64,000 nucleotides of DNA from Actinokineospora fastidiosa (GTDB lineage: Bacteria > Actinomycetota > Actinomycetes > Mycobacteriales > Pseudonocardiaceae). Each line of letters starts with the position of its first letter. The first letter of the stretch is position 1. Both the position numbers and the translations under genes were made by a program. A model generated the notes under the pieces. It saw nothing but the letters and a program-made list of their open reading frames with translations, ran no database searches and was not told where the DNA came from. The stretch is from NCBI RefSeq assembly GCF_014648415.1, contig NZ_BMRB01000001.1:1178001-1242000 (forward strand), in the 5' to 3' direction. This document shows, in pieces, positions 27,626 through 38,314 of the stretch.

Positions 27626-28783
27626 GTGAGCGCCAGGGACTGGATCGACAAGGACTTCTACCGCGAACTGGGCGTCTCCTCCGACGCCAGTGACGCCGAC
27701 ATCAAGAAGGCGTACCGCAAGCTCGCCCGCGAGCTGCACCCGGACGCCAACCCGGGCAACACCGACGCCGAGGCCCGCTTCAAGGCGGTGTCCGAGGCGT
27801 ACGGGGTGGTCGGCGACCCGGAGAAGCGCAAGCAGTACGACGAGGCCCGCAGCCTCTTCGGCGGCGGGTTCCGCCCGGGCGGCTTCGGCGGCGCGGGCGG
27901 CAACTTCGACTTCTCCGACATCTTCAGCCAGCAGCAGGGGTCGGCGGGCGGCGGCTTCGGCGGCCTCGGCGACCTCTTCGGCAACCTGTTCAGCAGGCGC
28001 GGCGGCGGGCCCAGCAGGCCCAGGCGCGGCGCGGACGTGGAGACCGAGGTGCGCATCGACTTCGTCGAGGCGGTCCGCGGCGCCACCGTCCCGCTGCGGC
28101 TGACCAGCCCCGCCACCTGCGAGACCTGCCACGGCTCCGGCGCGCGGCCGGGTAGCACGCCCCAGGTGTGCGCCACCTGCGGCGGCGCGGGCCTGGTGAA
28201 CCGCAGCCAGGGCGCGTTCGCCTTCAGCGAGCCGTGCCGGGACTGCCGGGGCAAGGGCACCGTGGTCACCGACCCGTGCCCGGACTGCGGCGGCGAGGGC
28301 GTGGCCACCCGGACCCGCCCGCTGACCGTCCGCATCCCGGCCGGGGTGGAGGACGAGCAGCGCATCCGGCTGGCGGGCCAGGGCGAGCCCGGCCAGCACG
28401 GCGCCCAGGCGGGCGACCTGTACGTGCGCGTGCACGTCACCCCGCACCCGGTCTTCGGCCGCAACGGCGACGACCTGACGCTGAAGGTCCCGGTGACCTT
28501 CCCGGAACTGGCGCTGGGCACCACGCTGACCGTGCCGACCCTGGACTCCACCGTGAGCCTGCGGGTCGCGCCCGGCACCACGTCCGGCCGCGTGCTCCGC
28601 GTGCGCGGCAAGGGCGTCGCCCGGCGCGACGGCCGTGTCGGTGATCTCCTCGTCACCCTCCAGGTCGCCGTCCCGGCCACACTGGACGACGACGCCCGCG
28701 CCGCCCTCGAGGCCTACGCGGCGGCGACGGCCGACCACGACCCCCGACCGGACCTCACCGCACTGGTGGAGAAGGCGAGGTAG
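27626..28783 (+). CDS. dnaJ: Chaperone DnaJ, full-length type (dnaJ1)
   Basis: A 385-residue co-chaperone with all four regions: J domain with HPD ([10 protein letters not shown]), Gly/Phe-rich linker ([14 protein letters not shown]), a zinc domain with four CxxCxGxG-type repeats ([32 protein letters not shown]), and the C-terminal peptide-binding domains. It stimulates DnaK ATPase and delivers substrates. GGAAGGAGGGGG precedes the GTG. It is in the same operon as dnaK, grpE and hspR. Confidence 0.96.
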   Translation: MSARDWIDKDFYRELGVSSDASDADIKKAYRKLARELHPDANPGNTDAEARFKAVSEAYGVVGDPEKRKQYDEARSLFGGGFRPGGFGGAGGNFDFSDIFSQQQGSAGGGFGGLGDLFGNLFSRRGGGPSRPRRGADVETEVRIDFVEAVRGATVPLRLTSPATCETCHGSGARPGSTPQVCATCGGAGLVNRSQGAFAFSEPCRDCRGKGTVVTDPCPDCGGEGVATRTRPLTVRIPAGVEDEQRIRLAGQGEPGQHGAQAGDLYVRVHVTPHPVFGRNGDDLTLKVPVTFPELALGTTLTVPTLDSTVSLRVAPGTTSGRVLRVRGKGVARRDGRVGDLLVTLQVAVPATLDDDARAALEAYAAATADHDPRPDLTALVEKAR

Positions 28784-28786
28784 CCC

Positions 28787-29212
28787 GTGAACCCCCTGCC
28801 CCCCGGAACCGACGAGGACACCCCGTTCTTCGTCATCTCGGTGGCCGCCCAGCTCTCCGGCCTGCACGCCCAGACGCTGCGCAGCTACGACCGCCAGGGC
28901 CTGGTGTCCCCCGGCCGCACCCCCGGCGGCGGCCGCCGCTACTCCCTGCGCGACATCGCCCTGCTGCGCGAGGTCCAGCGCCTCTCCCAGGAGGAGGGCG
29001 TCAACCTGGCGGGCATCAAGCGCATCATCGACCTGGAGAACGAGGTCGACCGCCTCCAGGGCGTCGTGCAGGCCCTGACGGAGGAACTGGCCGCGGTGCG
29101 CGCGGCGGCCGAACAGGCCGCGGCCGCCATCCACCGCTCCTACCGCCACGACCTGGTCCCCGTCCGCCAACAGACCGCCCTCGTCGTCTGGCGCCCGGAG
29201 CGGAAGCGCTAG
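28787..29212 (+). CDS. hspR: Heat-shock repressor HspR (MerR type)
   Basis: A 141-residue MerR-family repressor. The DNA-binding domain starts with VISVAAQLSGLHAQTLRSYDRQGLVSPGRTPGGGRRYSLRDIALLREVQRL (residues about 15-65), followed by EGVNLAGIKRIIDLENEV and a coiled-coil tail. HspR uses DnaK as corepressor and binds HAIR elements; two are seen in this window, before dnaK and before clpB. The GTG lies 3 nt after the dnaJ stop, making it the fourth gene of the operon. Confidence 0.95.
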   Translation: MNPLPPGTDEDTPFFVISVAAQLSGLHAQTLRSYDRQGLVSPGRTPGGGRRYSLRDIALLREVQRLSQEEGVNLAGIKRIIDLENEVDRLQGVVQALTEELAAVRAAAEQAAAAIHRSYRHDLVPVRQQTALVVWRPERKR

Positions 29213-29297
29213 CCGCACCCCCGGAAGCGGCGACGCGCTTAACAAGAACCCAACATCATCTGCAACCGCGAGGGGCTGAGGGCTGTCGGCGCAGCGG

Positions 29298-29323
29298 CGC
29301 CCCGGCGATGAGCGGCCGGGGCG
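29298..29323 (+). terminator. Hairpin after the dnaK operon
   Basis: CGCCCCGGC (29298-29306) pairs with GCCGGGGCG (29315-29323) around an 8-nt loop, 86 nt after hspR. Two more hairpins follow before the convergent gene ends: GCGCGC/GCGCGC at 29346-29359 and AGCGGG/CCCGCT at 29385-29403. Together they probably insulate the two convergent transcripts; the 275-nt gap holds no gene I can support. Confidence 0.5.
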
Positions 29324-29487
29324 TCGCGTCCGTCCGCGATCTGCCGCGCGCTTGCGCGCCGATGACGGTCCGCGCGGGTTGTCGAGCGGGAGTCGGGCCC
29401 GCTGATCCCGTCGACTTAGGACAGACGAACCGGTCGCGCCTCGTCGGGTGAACGCCTTGCTCGTCCTCGCGGGCGGCGCCAGCCGGG

Positions 29488-30660
29488 TCAGTCGAGGGTG
29501 AACGGGTCGTAGACGATGCGGTCGAGGGGGGTGCCTGCGATGAGCATGCGGGAGACCGTCGCGCGGATCATCGGGGGGGAGCCCGCGATCAGCACCTCGC
29601 GGTCGTCCCACGCGCCGTAGCCGGTCACCACGTCGGCGAGGGTGCCGTGTTCCAGGCCGGGGACCCACTCCTCGCACACGCCGACGACGCTCAGCCACGG
29701 GTTGGCGGCGGCGATGTCCTGCAGCAGCGGCAGGTCGTAGAGGTCTTCGGGGGTGCGCCCGCCGACGAACAGGTGCACGGCCGGGTTCTCGCCCCACCGC
29801 GCCAGGTCCTCGACGATGGCGCGCATCGGCGCGACGCCGGTGCCGCCCGCCACCATCAGCACGTCCGAGTCGGCCGTGCGGTCGACGGCGATGCGGCCCA
29901 TCGGCGGGCCGATGCGCCACTGGTCGCCCTCGGCGGCGTGGGCGACGAGCGCGCGGCTCACCCAGCCGCCCTCGACCCCGCGCACGTGGAACTCGATGAC
30001 GCCGTCCTCGCGCGGGGCGTTGGCCGGGGTCAGGTACCGCCACAGCCGGGGGCGCTGCGGGACCTCGACGCTGACGTACTGCCCCGGCAGGTAGGGGATC
30101 GGCCGCTCCGGGCGCACCCACACCCTGGCCAGGTCCCACGCCAGGCGCTGGTGGTCGACGACCTCGGCGCGCCAGACCGCGGGGCCGGTGTCCGCGGCCG
30201 CCGCGTCGATCATCACCCGGGCGATGATCGTGTACGCCTCGGCCCACGCCCGCTCGATGTCGTCGGTCCAGTGCGGGCCCGCGTACTTCTTCACCGCGGC
30301 GATCAGCGCCATGCCGACGGCCTCGAAGTGGTCGGTGGCGACCCCGAACTTGCGGTGGTCGCGGCCGAGCTGGCGCAGGTACGGCACCAGGTCGTCCGGC
30401 CGGTCGACCAGCTGCACGACGTGCACCAGCGCGCGCAGCAGGCGGGAGCGCTGCACCTGCATGTTCGCCGGGAACATCTCCCGGGTCGCCGGCGCGATCG
30501 AGAACAGCATGGCGTAGAAGAACTGGCCGACCTGGTCGATGTGCGGCTCGACCACCGCGAAGCTCTCCCGCACGTGGCGCACCATCGTGACCACCGCGGT
30601 GGGGGACTCCGGGTGGCGCCGCAGGGACGGGATCGGGCTGAGCACGGGGTTGGCTGTCAT
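29488..30660 (-). CDS. Flavohemoprotein-like globin reductase
   Basis: A 390-residue fusion of a globin domain (about 20-155; FFYAMLFSIAPATREMFPANMQVQRSRL, with the proximal-His region HRKFGVATDHFEAVG) to a ferredoxin reductase-type module: FAD domain (YLPGQYVSVEV.....RYLTPANAP) and NAD domain (LMVAGGTGVAPMRAIVEDL, ending YDPFTLD). Flavohemoproteins detoxify nitric oxide or reduce oxygen. ATG 30660 is preceded by GGAG at a loose distance. An inverted repeat 37 nt upstream is a candidate operator. Confidence 0.85.
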   Translation of the reverse strand: MTANPVLSPIPSLRRHPESPTAVVTMVRHVRESFAVVEPHIDQVGQFFYAMLFSIAPATREMFPANMQVQRSRLLRALVHVVQLVDRPDDLVPYLRQLGRDHRKFGVATDHFEAVGMALIAAVKKYAGPHWTDDIERAWAEAYTIIARVMIDAAAADTGPAVWRAEVVDHQRLAWDLARVWVRPERPIPYLPGQYVSVEVPQRPRLWRYLTPANAPREDGVIEFHVRGVEGGWVSRALVAHAAEGDQWRIGPPMGRIAVDRTADSDVLMVAGGTGVAPMRAIVEDLARWGENPAVHLFVGGRTPEDLYDLPLLQDIAAANPWLSVVGVCEEWVPGLEHGTLADVVTGYGAWDDREVLIAGSPPMIRATVSRMLIAGTPLDRIVYDPFTLD

Positions 30661-30696
30661 GGTCGGGGTGCTGACTCCACCTCTCGGGCGCCTACC

Positions 30697-30712
30697 AGCG
30701 TGACACCACGCT
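30697..30712. promoter_or_regulatory. Inverted repeat upstream of the flavohemoprotein gene
   Basis: AGCGTG-N4-CACGCT is a perfect inverted repeat 37 nt before the gene start, where a repressor site would be expected. The protein that binds is unknown; the MarR-family gene at 30945 is the nearest regulator. The 284-nt gap 30661-30944 also has a near DnaA box (TGTGGACAG, 30737-30745) and otherwise nothing I can name. Confidence 0.4.
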
Positions 30713-30944
30713 ACTCGAGCAATGATCCCCCGACGGTGTGGACAGTAGACCCATTCCGGGCCGCGCGCCCGTGGCCGCGCGGCGCCGATCCCGATCTCCC
30801 TCACCGATCGTCACGCGGTCAGCCGGGGCGCGGCGGCGTCCGGGTGAGCGGGCTCGCGGACGAGGGACGGGCATGACACCGTTTGCGCGTGTTCTCCGAT
30901 CCTTCCCCAGCCGGAACCGCGCGCCCGAGCGGGGCGTCGCGGTG

Positions 30945-31385
30945 ATGGTCGACGACGACCGGCTGCGGGCCGCGCAGGACCTGGAGCGGGAGCTGTCGAA
31001 ACTCTTCGGCCGCGCCCGGAGCCTGTCGCTGACCCTGGCCGCCCGGGTGCACCCCGACCTGGACAGCGCCTCCTACGCCCTGCTGCTGCACCTCGGCGAC
31101 ACCGGACCGGTGCGCGCCGCCGAGGTCGTGGAGCGGACGGGGCTGGACAAGTCGACGGTCAGCAGGCAGATCGCCCGGCTGGTGGACCTGGAGCTGGCCG
31201 AGCGGGTGGCCGACCCGTCGGACGGGCGGGCGCGGCTGGTGCGGCTCACCGCGTCCGGGGCGGAGCGGCTGGCCAAGGTCCGCGCGGACCGCAGACGGCG
31301 GCTGCGCGAGCGGGTCGCGCAGTGGCCGACGGCCGACCTCCGCGAGTTCGCCCGGCTGCTGGCCAGGCTCAACAGCGATTTGTGA
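30945..31385 (+). CDS. MarR-family transcriptional regulator
   Basis: About 146 residues. A winged helix with AAEVVERTGLDKSTVSRQIARLVDLELAERVADPSDGRARLVRLTASG is the standard MarR fold. The ligand is unknown. Codons before 30945 in the same frame use many A/T third positions, unlike the body of the gene, so I place the start at the ATG at 30945 (or GTG 30942), even though an ATG at 30873 has a good ribosome-binding site. It is divergent from the flavohemoprotein gene. Confidence 0.8.
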   Translation: MVDDDRLRAAQDLERELSKLFGRARSLSLTLAARVHPDLDSASYALLLHLGDTGPVRAAEVVERTGLDKSTVSRQIARLVDLELAERVADPSDGRARLVRLTASGAERLAKVRADRRRRLRERVAQWPTADLREFARLLARLNSDL

Positions 31386-31433
31386 ACGCCCGTGCCGGGT
31401 ATGGCACCTGCCTGGCGGATACCTGGACCGCGG

Positions 31434-31531
31434 TTGTCCCCAGAGCTGTGGACAACTTCCTGGGATTTGTGGACAACCCGGATGAGCGTGTGGACAACCG
31501 GGTTGCGACATGTGGGTGAGGCGGTGGACAA
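31434..31531. repeat. Cluster of DnaA boxes upstream of clpB
   Basis: Three perfect DnaA boxes (TGTGGACAA, the complement of TTGTCCACA) lie at 31447-31455, 31468-31476 and 31489-31497, all in one orientation and exactly 21 bp apart. Two boxes with one mismatch flank them: TTGTCCCCA (31434-31442, opposite orientation) and GGTGGACAA (31523-31531). The spacing puts the three boxes on the same helical face. Confidence 0.8.
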
Positions 31532-31566
31532 ACGCTCGCGGCGCACGTCACACCGGGCAGAATCAG

Positions 31567-31587
31567 GTTGAGCGGAACTGACTCAAC
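31567..31587. promoter_or_regulatory. HAIR element (HspR operator) before clpB
   Basis: GTTGAGC-N7-ACTCAAC resembles the HAIR consensus with changes at the first and seventh bases of the left arm and the last base of the right arm. It is 49 nt upstream of the clpB ATG. A further half-site GTTGAGT is at 31597-31603. Confidence 0.85.
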
Positions 31588-31635
31588 TTTCCTGACGTTG
31601 AGTCAGGTGAGACGACCGCAGCATTGAGGTGGGAG

Positions 31636-34230
<2,595 letters not shown>

Positions 34231-34241
34231 CACCGACGGTA

Positions 34242-34270
34242 GTGGCTTCGGCACGTAGTGTCGAAGCCAC
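34242..34270 (+). terminator. Hairpin terminator after clpB
   Basis: Two 13-nt arms (34242-34254 and 34258-34270) pair with one G-T wobble and a 3-nt loop, beginning 11 nt after the stop codon. No T-run follows. Confidence 0.6.
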
Positions 34271-34381
34271 GAAATATGCACCGATCGAGTGAAGCTTAGG
34301 CCGTTCGAGTCGAGCTGCTCGGCGCGATAACTCCACTGAGACAGCACCGCCAACCCAGGCGCTGTCACAGGGGAGGAAACC

Positions 34382-34591
34382 ATGTCAGCTGGAACCGAGC
34401 GCACCACGGGCACCGACCCGGACCTGGTCAAGGAGATCGACGACATCGAGGACAAGATCCTCGAGGGCGACGATCCCTCGACCAACGGCGGGCCCTACCA
34501 ACCGCATTCGCCGGAACGCGTGCCCACCGGGGGTCCTTACCAGCCGCACTCGCCCGACCCGGAGCCGACCGGCGGCGCCGAGCAGAAGTAG
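34382..34591 (+). CDS. Small acidic peptide with duplicated GGPYQPHSP motif
   Basis: A 69-residue peptide. The N-terminal half (about 12-32) is an acidic helix (DPDLVKEIDDIEDKILEGDDP); the C-terminal half has two copies of a 14-residue unit containing GGPYQPHSP (residues 36-44 and 50-58), followed by the start of a third (TGG). GGGGAGGAAACC gives a strong ribosome-binding site. The gene is 33 nt before the CHAT protease gene. I do not recognise the family. It could be a protease substrate, a regulator or a secreted/modified peptide precursor. Confidence 0.75.
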   Translation: MSAGTERTTGTDPDLVKEIDDIEDKILEGDDPSTNGGPYQPHSPERVPTGGPYQPHSPDPEPTGGAEQK

Positions 34592-34624
34592 GACGCCCGG
34601 TCCGCGCTGTGCTCTGATGGTCGC

Positions 34625-37213
34625 GTGCCACAGCCACCCGACGACCCGGTCGGCGTCGCGCGCGATCTGCACCGCAGGGGCAAGGCCGCGGCCTCGGCCA
34701 ACCGCTATCCGGAGGCGGTCAGGCTGTTGCGCGCGGGCCTGGACGCCCTCGCGGGCGCGGGGCCGGACCGGGTCGACGCCCGGGAAGTGCGGATCCGCCT
34801 GCTGATCACGCTGTCCTTCTGCGTGGCCGAGACCCGCGGTCTCGACGAAGGGCTGCGCCAACTGAACACCGCTCGCGACGGGCTCGGCGGACTTCCGCCG
34901 GGCCCGTTGCGCGAGGAGCTGGAGAGCCTGGTCAACGGCGTCCAGGGGGTGCTGCTGTTCCGGGTGGGCCGCATCGAGGAGGGCATCGCCTTCGTCGACC
35001 TCGACGTGGCCTACCACGAGCGCCGCTTCGCCGCGTCCCCCGGCGATCCGGCGGTGGTCAACTCGCTCGTCGTCACGCTGTCCAACCGGGGCAACGCCTA
35101 CGGCGAGATCCACCGCTTCGACGAGGCGGCGCGCGACCTCGACCGCGCCGCCGCGCTGGCGAGCCGCTTCGGGATGCCTATGCGCACCGCCATCGCCACG
35201 CACGCGCTCGGTAACGCGCTGCAGCGCGCGGGGGACATCACCGGGGCGCTGCGCAGGTACGCGGTGGCGGCCAGGATCTTCGCCGACGTCGAGCCGAGCC
35301 TGCTCGGGCGGCTGCGCATCGATCAGGCCGAGGCGCTGATCAGCGCGGGCCTGGCCGAGGAGGCGGGCAGGCAGCTCGACTCGGTGCTGCCGGGGCTGCG
35401 CGCCCAGCGCGCGGGCCAGGACATCGCCGAGGCCGAGCTGTACCGGGCCATCGCCGCGCTGCACGAAGGCGACCTCGCCCTCGCGCAGCGGCTCGCCGGG
35501 GCCGCGCGGCGCAGGCTGGTCCGCCGGGGCAGCCCGGGCTGGGCGGCGATCGCGGCGCTGGTGACCCTGCGCGCGCGGGCGCAGCGCCCCGGCCGCCCAC
35601 CGGCGGGCCTGGTGCGGCAGGTGGCGGCGCTGGCGGCCGAGCTGGGCGCGCTCCGCCTCGACGGCCACGCCGCGTTCGCGCAGACGCTGGCCGCGCTGCT
35701 GCACGTGCGCCGCGGCGAGACCGGCGACGCCGTCGCGGCGCTGCGCGCGGTGCCGTCGCGGCGGCGGCTCGGCCCGATCGACCACCAGATGCTGCTGCGG
35801 CTGACCCGCGCCGAACTCGCCCTGGCGCAGGGCGACCAGCGGGCCGCGCTCGCCCAGGCCAGGACCGGCCTGGCCGAGCTGGGGCGCATCCGGGACCGCT
35901 TCGGCGGGCTCGACCTGCTCTCCGGCACCTCCGCGCACGGCCGCGAACTCGGCGAGCTGGCGATCCGGCAGGTGCTCAGCGGCGCGGACTCGCCCGCGAA
36001 CGCCCGGCGGCTGTTCACCTGGCTGGAGCGCACCAGGGCCCAGCTCTACCGGTACGACCCGGTCGAATCCACAATGGACGGCGAGTTCGCCGAGCGGATC
36101 GCCGAGCTGCGCGTGCTGAACCGGGCGCTGCTGCGCGCCCGCCTCGACGGCCTGCCGACCGCCGACCTGGCCGCCCGCTGCGCCGCGGGCAGGCAGGCGG
36201 CGATGCAGCTGGAGTGGTCGGCGGGGCCGTGGGGCACGCCGCGCCCGGTCGCCACCGCCGACGAGGTGCTGGCCCGCCTCGGCGACCGCGCCCTGGTCGA
36301 CTTCGCCGCGTCCGACGGGGCGCTGGTGGCCGTGGTCCTGGCGGGCGGGCGGGTGCGGATGGTCCGCATCGGCGGGCTGGCCGAGGCCACCGAGTCCGCG
36401 CGCAGGCTGCACGCCGACCTCAACGCGCTGGCCCCCGACCAGCTGCCCGCCCCGCTCGCCGCGGTCGTCACCGCGTCCGCGCGCCGCGAGGCGGTCAGGC
36501 TGGACGACGCGCTGCTGCGCCCGCTGCGCGGGCTGATCGGCGACCGCGACCTGGTGGTGGTGCCCACGGGCGTGCTGCACGTGGTGCCGTGGGGCGTGCT
36601 GCCGACCTGCGCGGGCCGTCCGACCACCGTCGCGCCGTCGGCCACCGCGTGGCTCTCGGCCTGCAGGCCGGACAAGGGCAGCGGCGTGCTGCTGGTGCGC
36701 GGTCCCGAGCTGACCGCGGCGCCGGGCGAGATCGACCGGCTCGCGGTGCTGCACCGGAACGCGAAGGTGCTCGACGAGGACGAGGCGACCGTCGACCGCG
36801 TCCTGTCGATGCTCGACGGCGCCGCGCTCGCCCACATCGCCGCCCACGGCGAGCACGAGCCGGAGAACGCCCTGTTCTCCCGGCTGGAACTGGTCGACGG
36901 CGCGCTGTTCGCCCACGAGCTGGGCAGGCTCCAGCGCACGCCCGACCACGTCGTCCTCGCGGCCTGCGAGCTGGCGCTCAACCGCGTCCGCCCCGGCGAC
37001 GAGCCGCTCGGCTTCGCGGGCGCCCTGCTGGCGGGCGGCGCGCGCACGGTCATCGCCGCGTCGAGCCGGGTGGGCGACCGCTCGGCCGCCGCCGCGATGG
37101 CCGACTACCACCGGGCGCTGACCGGGGGCGCGGCCCCCGCCCTCGCCCTCGCCGAGTCCGTCGCCGTCGACCCGCTGCGCAGGCCGTTCGTCTGCGTGGG
37201 CTCCGGCGACTGA
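34625..37213 (+). CDS. TPR-CHAT caspase-like protease
   Basis: An 862-residue protein. The N-terminal 450 residues are tetratricopeptide-like helical repeats (for example NRYPEAVRLLRAGLDAL and HRFDEAARDLDRAAALA). The C-terminal part is a CHAT domain, the caspase-related fold of HetF and bacterial conflict proteases. The expected dyad is visible: His 741 in HIAAHGEHEPEN and Cys 781 in VVLAACELA; so catalytic activity is likely. The GTG start follows the small repeat peptide closely. CHAT proteases are commonly triggered by a sensor through their repeats. Confidence 0.85.
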   Translation: MPQPPDDPVGVARDLHRRGKAAASANRYPEAVRLLRAGLDALAGAGPDRVDAREVRIRLLITLSFCVAETRGLDEGLRQLNTARDGLGGLPPGPLREELESLVNGVQGVLLFRVGRIEEGIAFVDLDVAYHERRFAASPGDPAVVNSLVVTLSNRGNAYGEIHRFDEAARDLDRAAALASRFGMPMRTAIATHALGNALQRAGDITGALRRYAVAARIFADVEPSLLGRLRIDQAEALISAGLAEEAGRQLDSVLPGLRAQRAGQDIAEAELYRAIAALHEGDLALAQRLAGAARRRLVRRGSPGWAAIAALVTLRARAQRPGRPPAGLVRQVAALAAELGALRLDGHAAFAQTLAALLHVRRGETGDAVAALRAVPSRRRLGPIDHQMLLRLTRAELALAQGDQRAALAQARTGLAELGRIRDRFGGLDLLSGTSAHGRELGELAIRQVLSGADSPANARRLFTWLERTRAQLYRYDPVESTMDGEFAERIAELRVLNRALLRARLDGLPTADLAARCAAGRQAAMQLEWSAGPWGTPRPVATADEVLARLGDRALVDFAASDGALVAVVLAGGRVRMVRIGGLAEATESARRLHADLNALAPDQLPAPLAAVVTASARREAVRLDDALLRPLRGLIGDRDLVVVPTGVLHVVPWGVLPTCAGRPTTVAPSATAWLSACRPDKGSGVLLVRGPELTAAPGEIDRLAVLHRNAKVLDEDEATVDRVLSMLDGAALAHIAAHGEHEPENALFSRLELVDGALFAHELGRLQRTPDHVVLAACELALNRVRPGDEPLGFAGALLAGGARTVIAASSRVGDRSAAAAMADYHRALTGGAAPALALAESVAVDPLRRPFVCVGSGD

Positions 37214-37308
37214 CCGGGCGCGGGTTCGGTGTCACAGGCGCGTTGACCCCGGTTCGTCGGGGGTACCTGCCACGATGGGGTGACGGACGTCCGGCGAGGG
37301 AAGGCGGC

Positions 37309-37662
37309 GTGGTGACTGTTCCGCTGTTCGGCGAGACCGCCCCGGAGGCCGACTCCCCACCGCCCGCGGGCGTGCCCGGCGAGCAGTGGGCGGCGGGCCA
37401 GTTCCGCGGCCGCGCGCTGCGCATCGGCCGCAACCGCACCGTCCACCGGGTGTCCTTCCTGCCCGACGAGCGCGGCGTGGAGATCCCCGCGCCGGACTGC
37501 CACACGGGCTACTTCGCCGTCGGCAGGCCGTGGTGGCGCGTCTACACACCGACCACCGACCGCGTCGACTGCGGCCTCTGCCTCAACGGCCACCGCGGCC
37601 GGTCCGGCCCGGAGTCGCCCGAGGCGCAACTGGCCCTGCCCCTCGACACCATCCCCGGCTGA
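37309..37662 (+). CDS. Small Cys-containing protein of unknown function
   Basis: A protein of about 117 residues with a proline-rich start and a Trp-rich middle (FAVGRPWWRVYTPTTDRVDCGLCLNGH). The cysteines (DCH, then DCGLC) with nearby His could bind a metal. GGGAAGG precedes two adjacent GTG codons (37309 and 37312), either of which may be the start. It lies 95 nt after the CHAT gene, same strand. I recognise no family. Confidence 0.55.
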   Translation: MVTVPLFGETAPEADSPPPAGVPGEQWAAGQFRGRALRIGRNRTVHRVSFLPDERGVEIPAPDCHTGYFAVGRPWWRVYTPTTDRVDCGLCLNGHRGRSGPESPEAQLALPLDTIPG

Positions 37663-37726
37663 CCCGCACCGGGCAACCGGCCGGGCCCACCGCCCAGTCA
37701 GGACGCCCCGAGTGACCGGGCTGGAC

Positions 37727-38314
37727 CTACCTCGGCGCCGGGATCGCGGCGGAGCCGGTGCTCTTGCCGACCAGGTGGAGCACCGCGTTGCGCATGGCGC
37801 CGGGGGCGGACTCGCGGCTGACCGAGCGGTGGAGGTCGGCGGCGACGGCGGCCATCAGGGTGTGGGCCAGTGCCCTCGGGTCGGCGGGCGCCCGGGCCTC
37901 GACCAGGAGGCGGGCGACGTGGTGGTGCCAGTAGCGGTACGGCTCGGCACGGTAGCGGGCGCCCGGCTTCGCCGTCTCGGCGATCCGCATCAGGTCCAGG
38001 TTCGCCGTCAGGAACGCCAGGTACGCGTCGAAGAACGCGACCAGGCGCTCGGTGGCGGGGGCGCCCGGGCCCAGCGGGGCCTCGCCCGTCGTGACCCGCA
38101 GGTAGAGGTTGCGCTCCGCCTCGGCCAGCAGGGATCTCGCCAGGCCCGCCTTGTCGCCGAAGCGGCGGAAGAGGGTGCCCTTGCCGACGCCCGCCGCGGT
38201 GGCGACGTCGTCCATGGTCACCGCGTCCGCGCCGTGGCGCTCCACCAGGAGGCGGGCCGCGGTCAGGATGCGTCGGCGGTTCCGCGCGGCGTCCGCGCGC
38301 TCTTTGGTGGTCAT
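37727..38314 (-). CDS. TetR-family transcriptional regulator
   Basis: A 195-residue regulator. The N-terminal helix-turn-helix (RRRILTAARLLVERHGADAVTMDDVATAAGVGKGTLFRRFGDKAGL) is typical TetR; the C-terminal ligand domain includes YRYWHHHVARLLVEARAP. Its start overlaps the stop of the DUF4097 gene by 4 nt (ATGA), so it is made with that lipoprotein and may control the same response. The ligand is unknown. Confidence 0.87.
   Translation of the reverse strand: MTTKERADAARNRRRILTAARLLVERHGADAVTMDDVATAAGVGKGTLFRRFGDKAGLARSLLAEAERNLYLRVTTGEAPLGPGAPATERLVAFFDAYLAFLTANLDLMRIAETAKPGARYRAEPYRYWHHHVARLLVEARAPADPRALAHTLMAAVAADLHRSVSRESAPGAMRNAVLHLVGKSTGSAAIPAPR

Noticed and set aside
31322-31519. Small open frame with repeated VDN residues
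   Set aside because: The repeats come from the 21-bp (7-codon) spacing of the DnaA boxes; there is no start with a ribosome-binding site and it overlaps the MarR gene.
31434-31531. Chromosomal origin (oriC)
   Set aside because: Only five boxes, no AT-rich unwinding region, and no dnaA, dnaN, gyrB, recF or parAB genes nearby.
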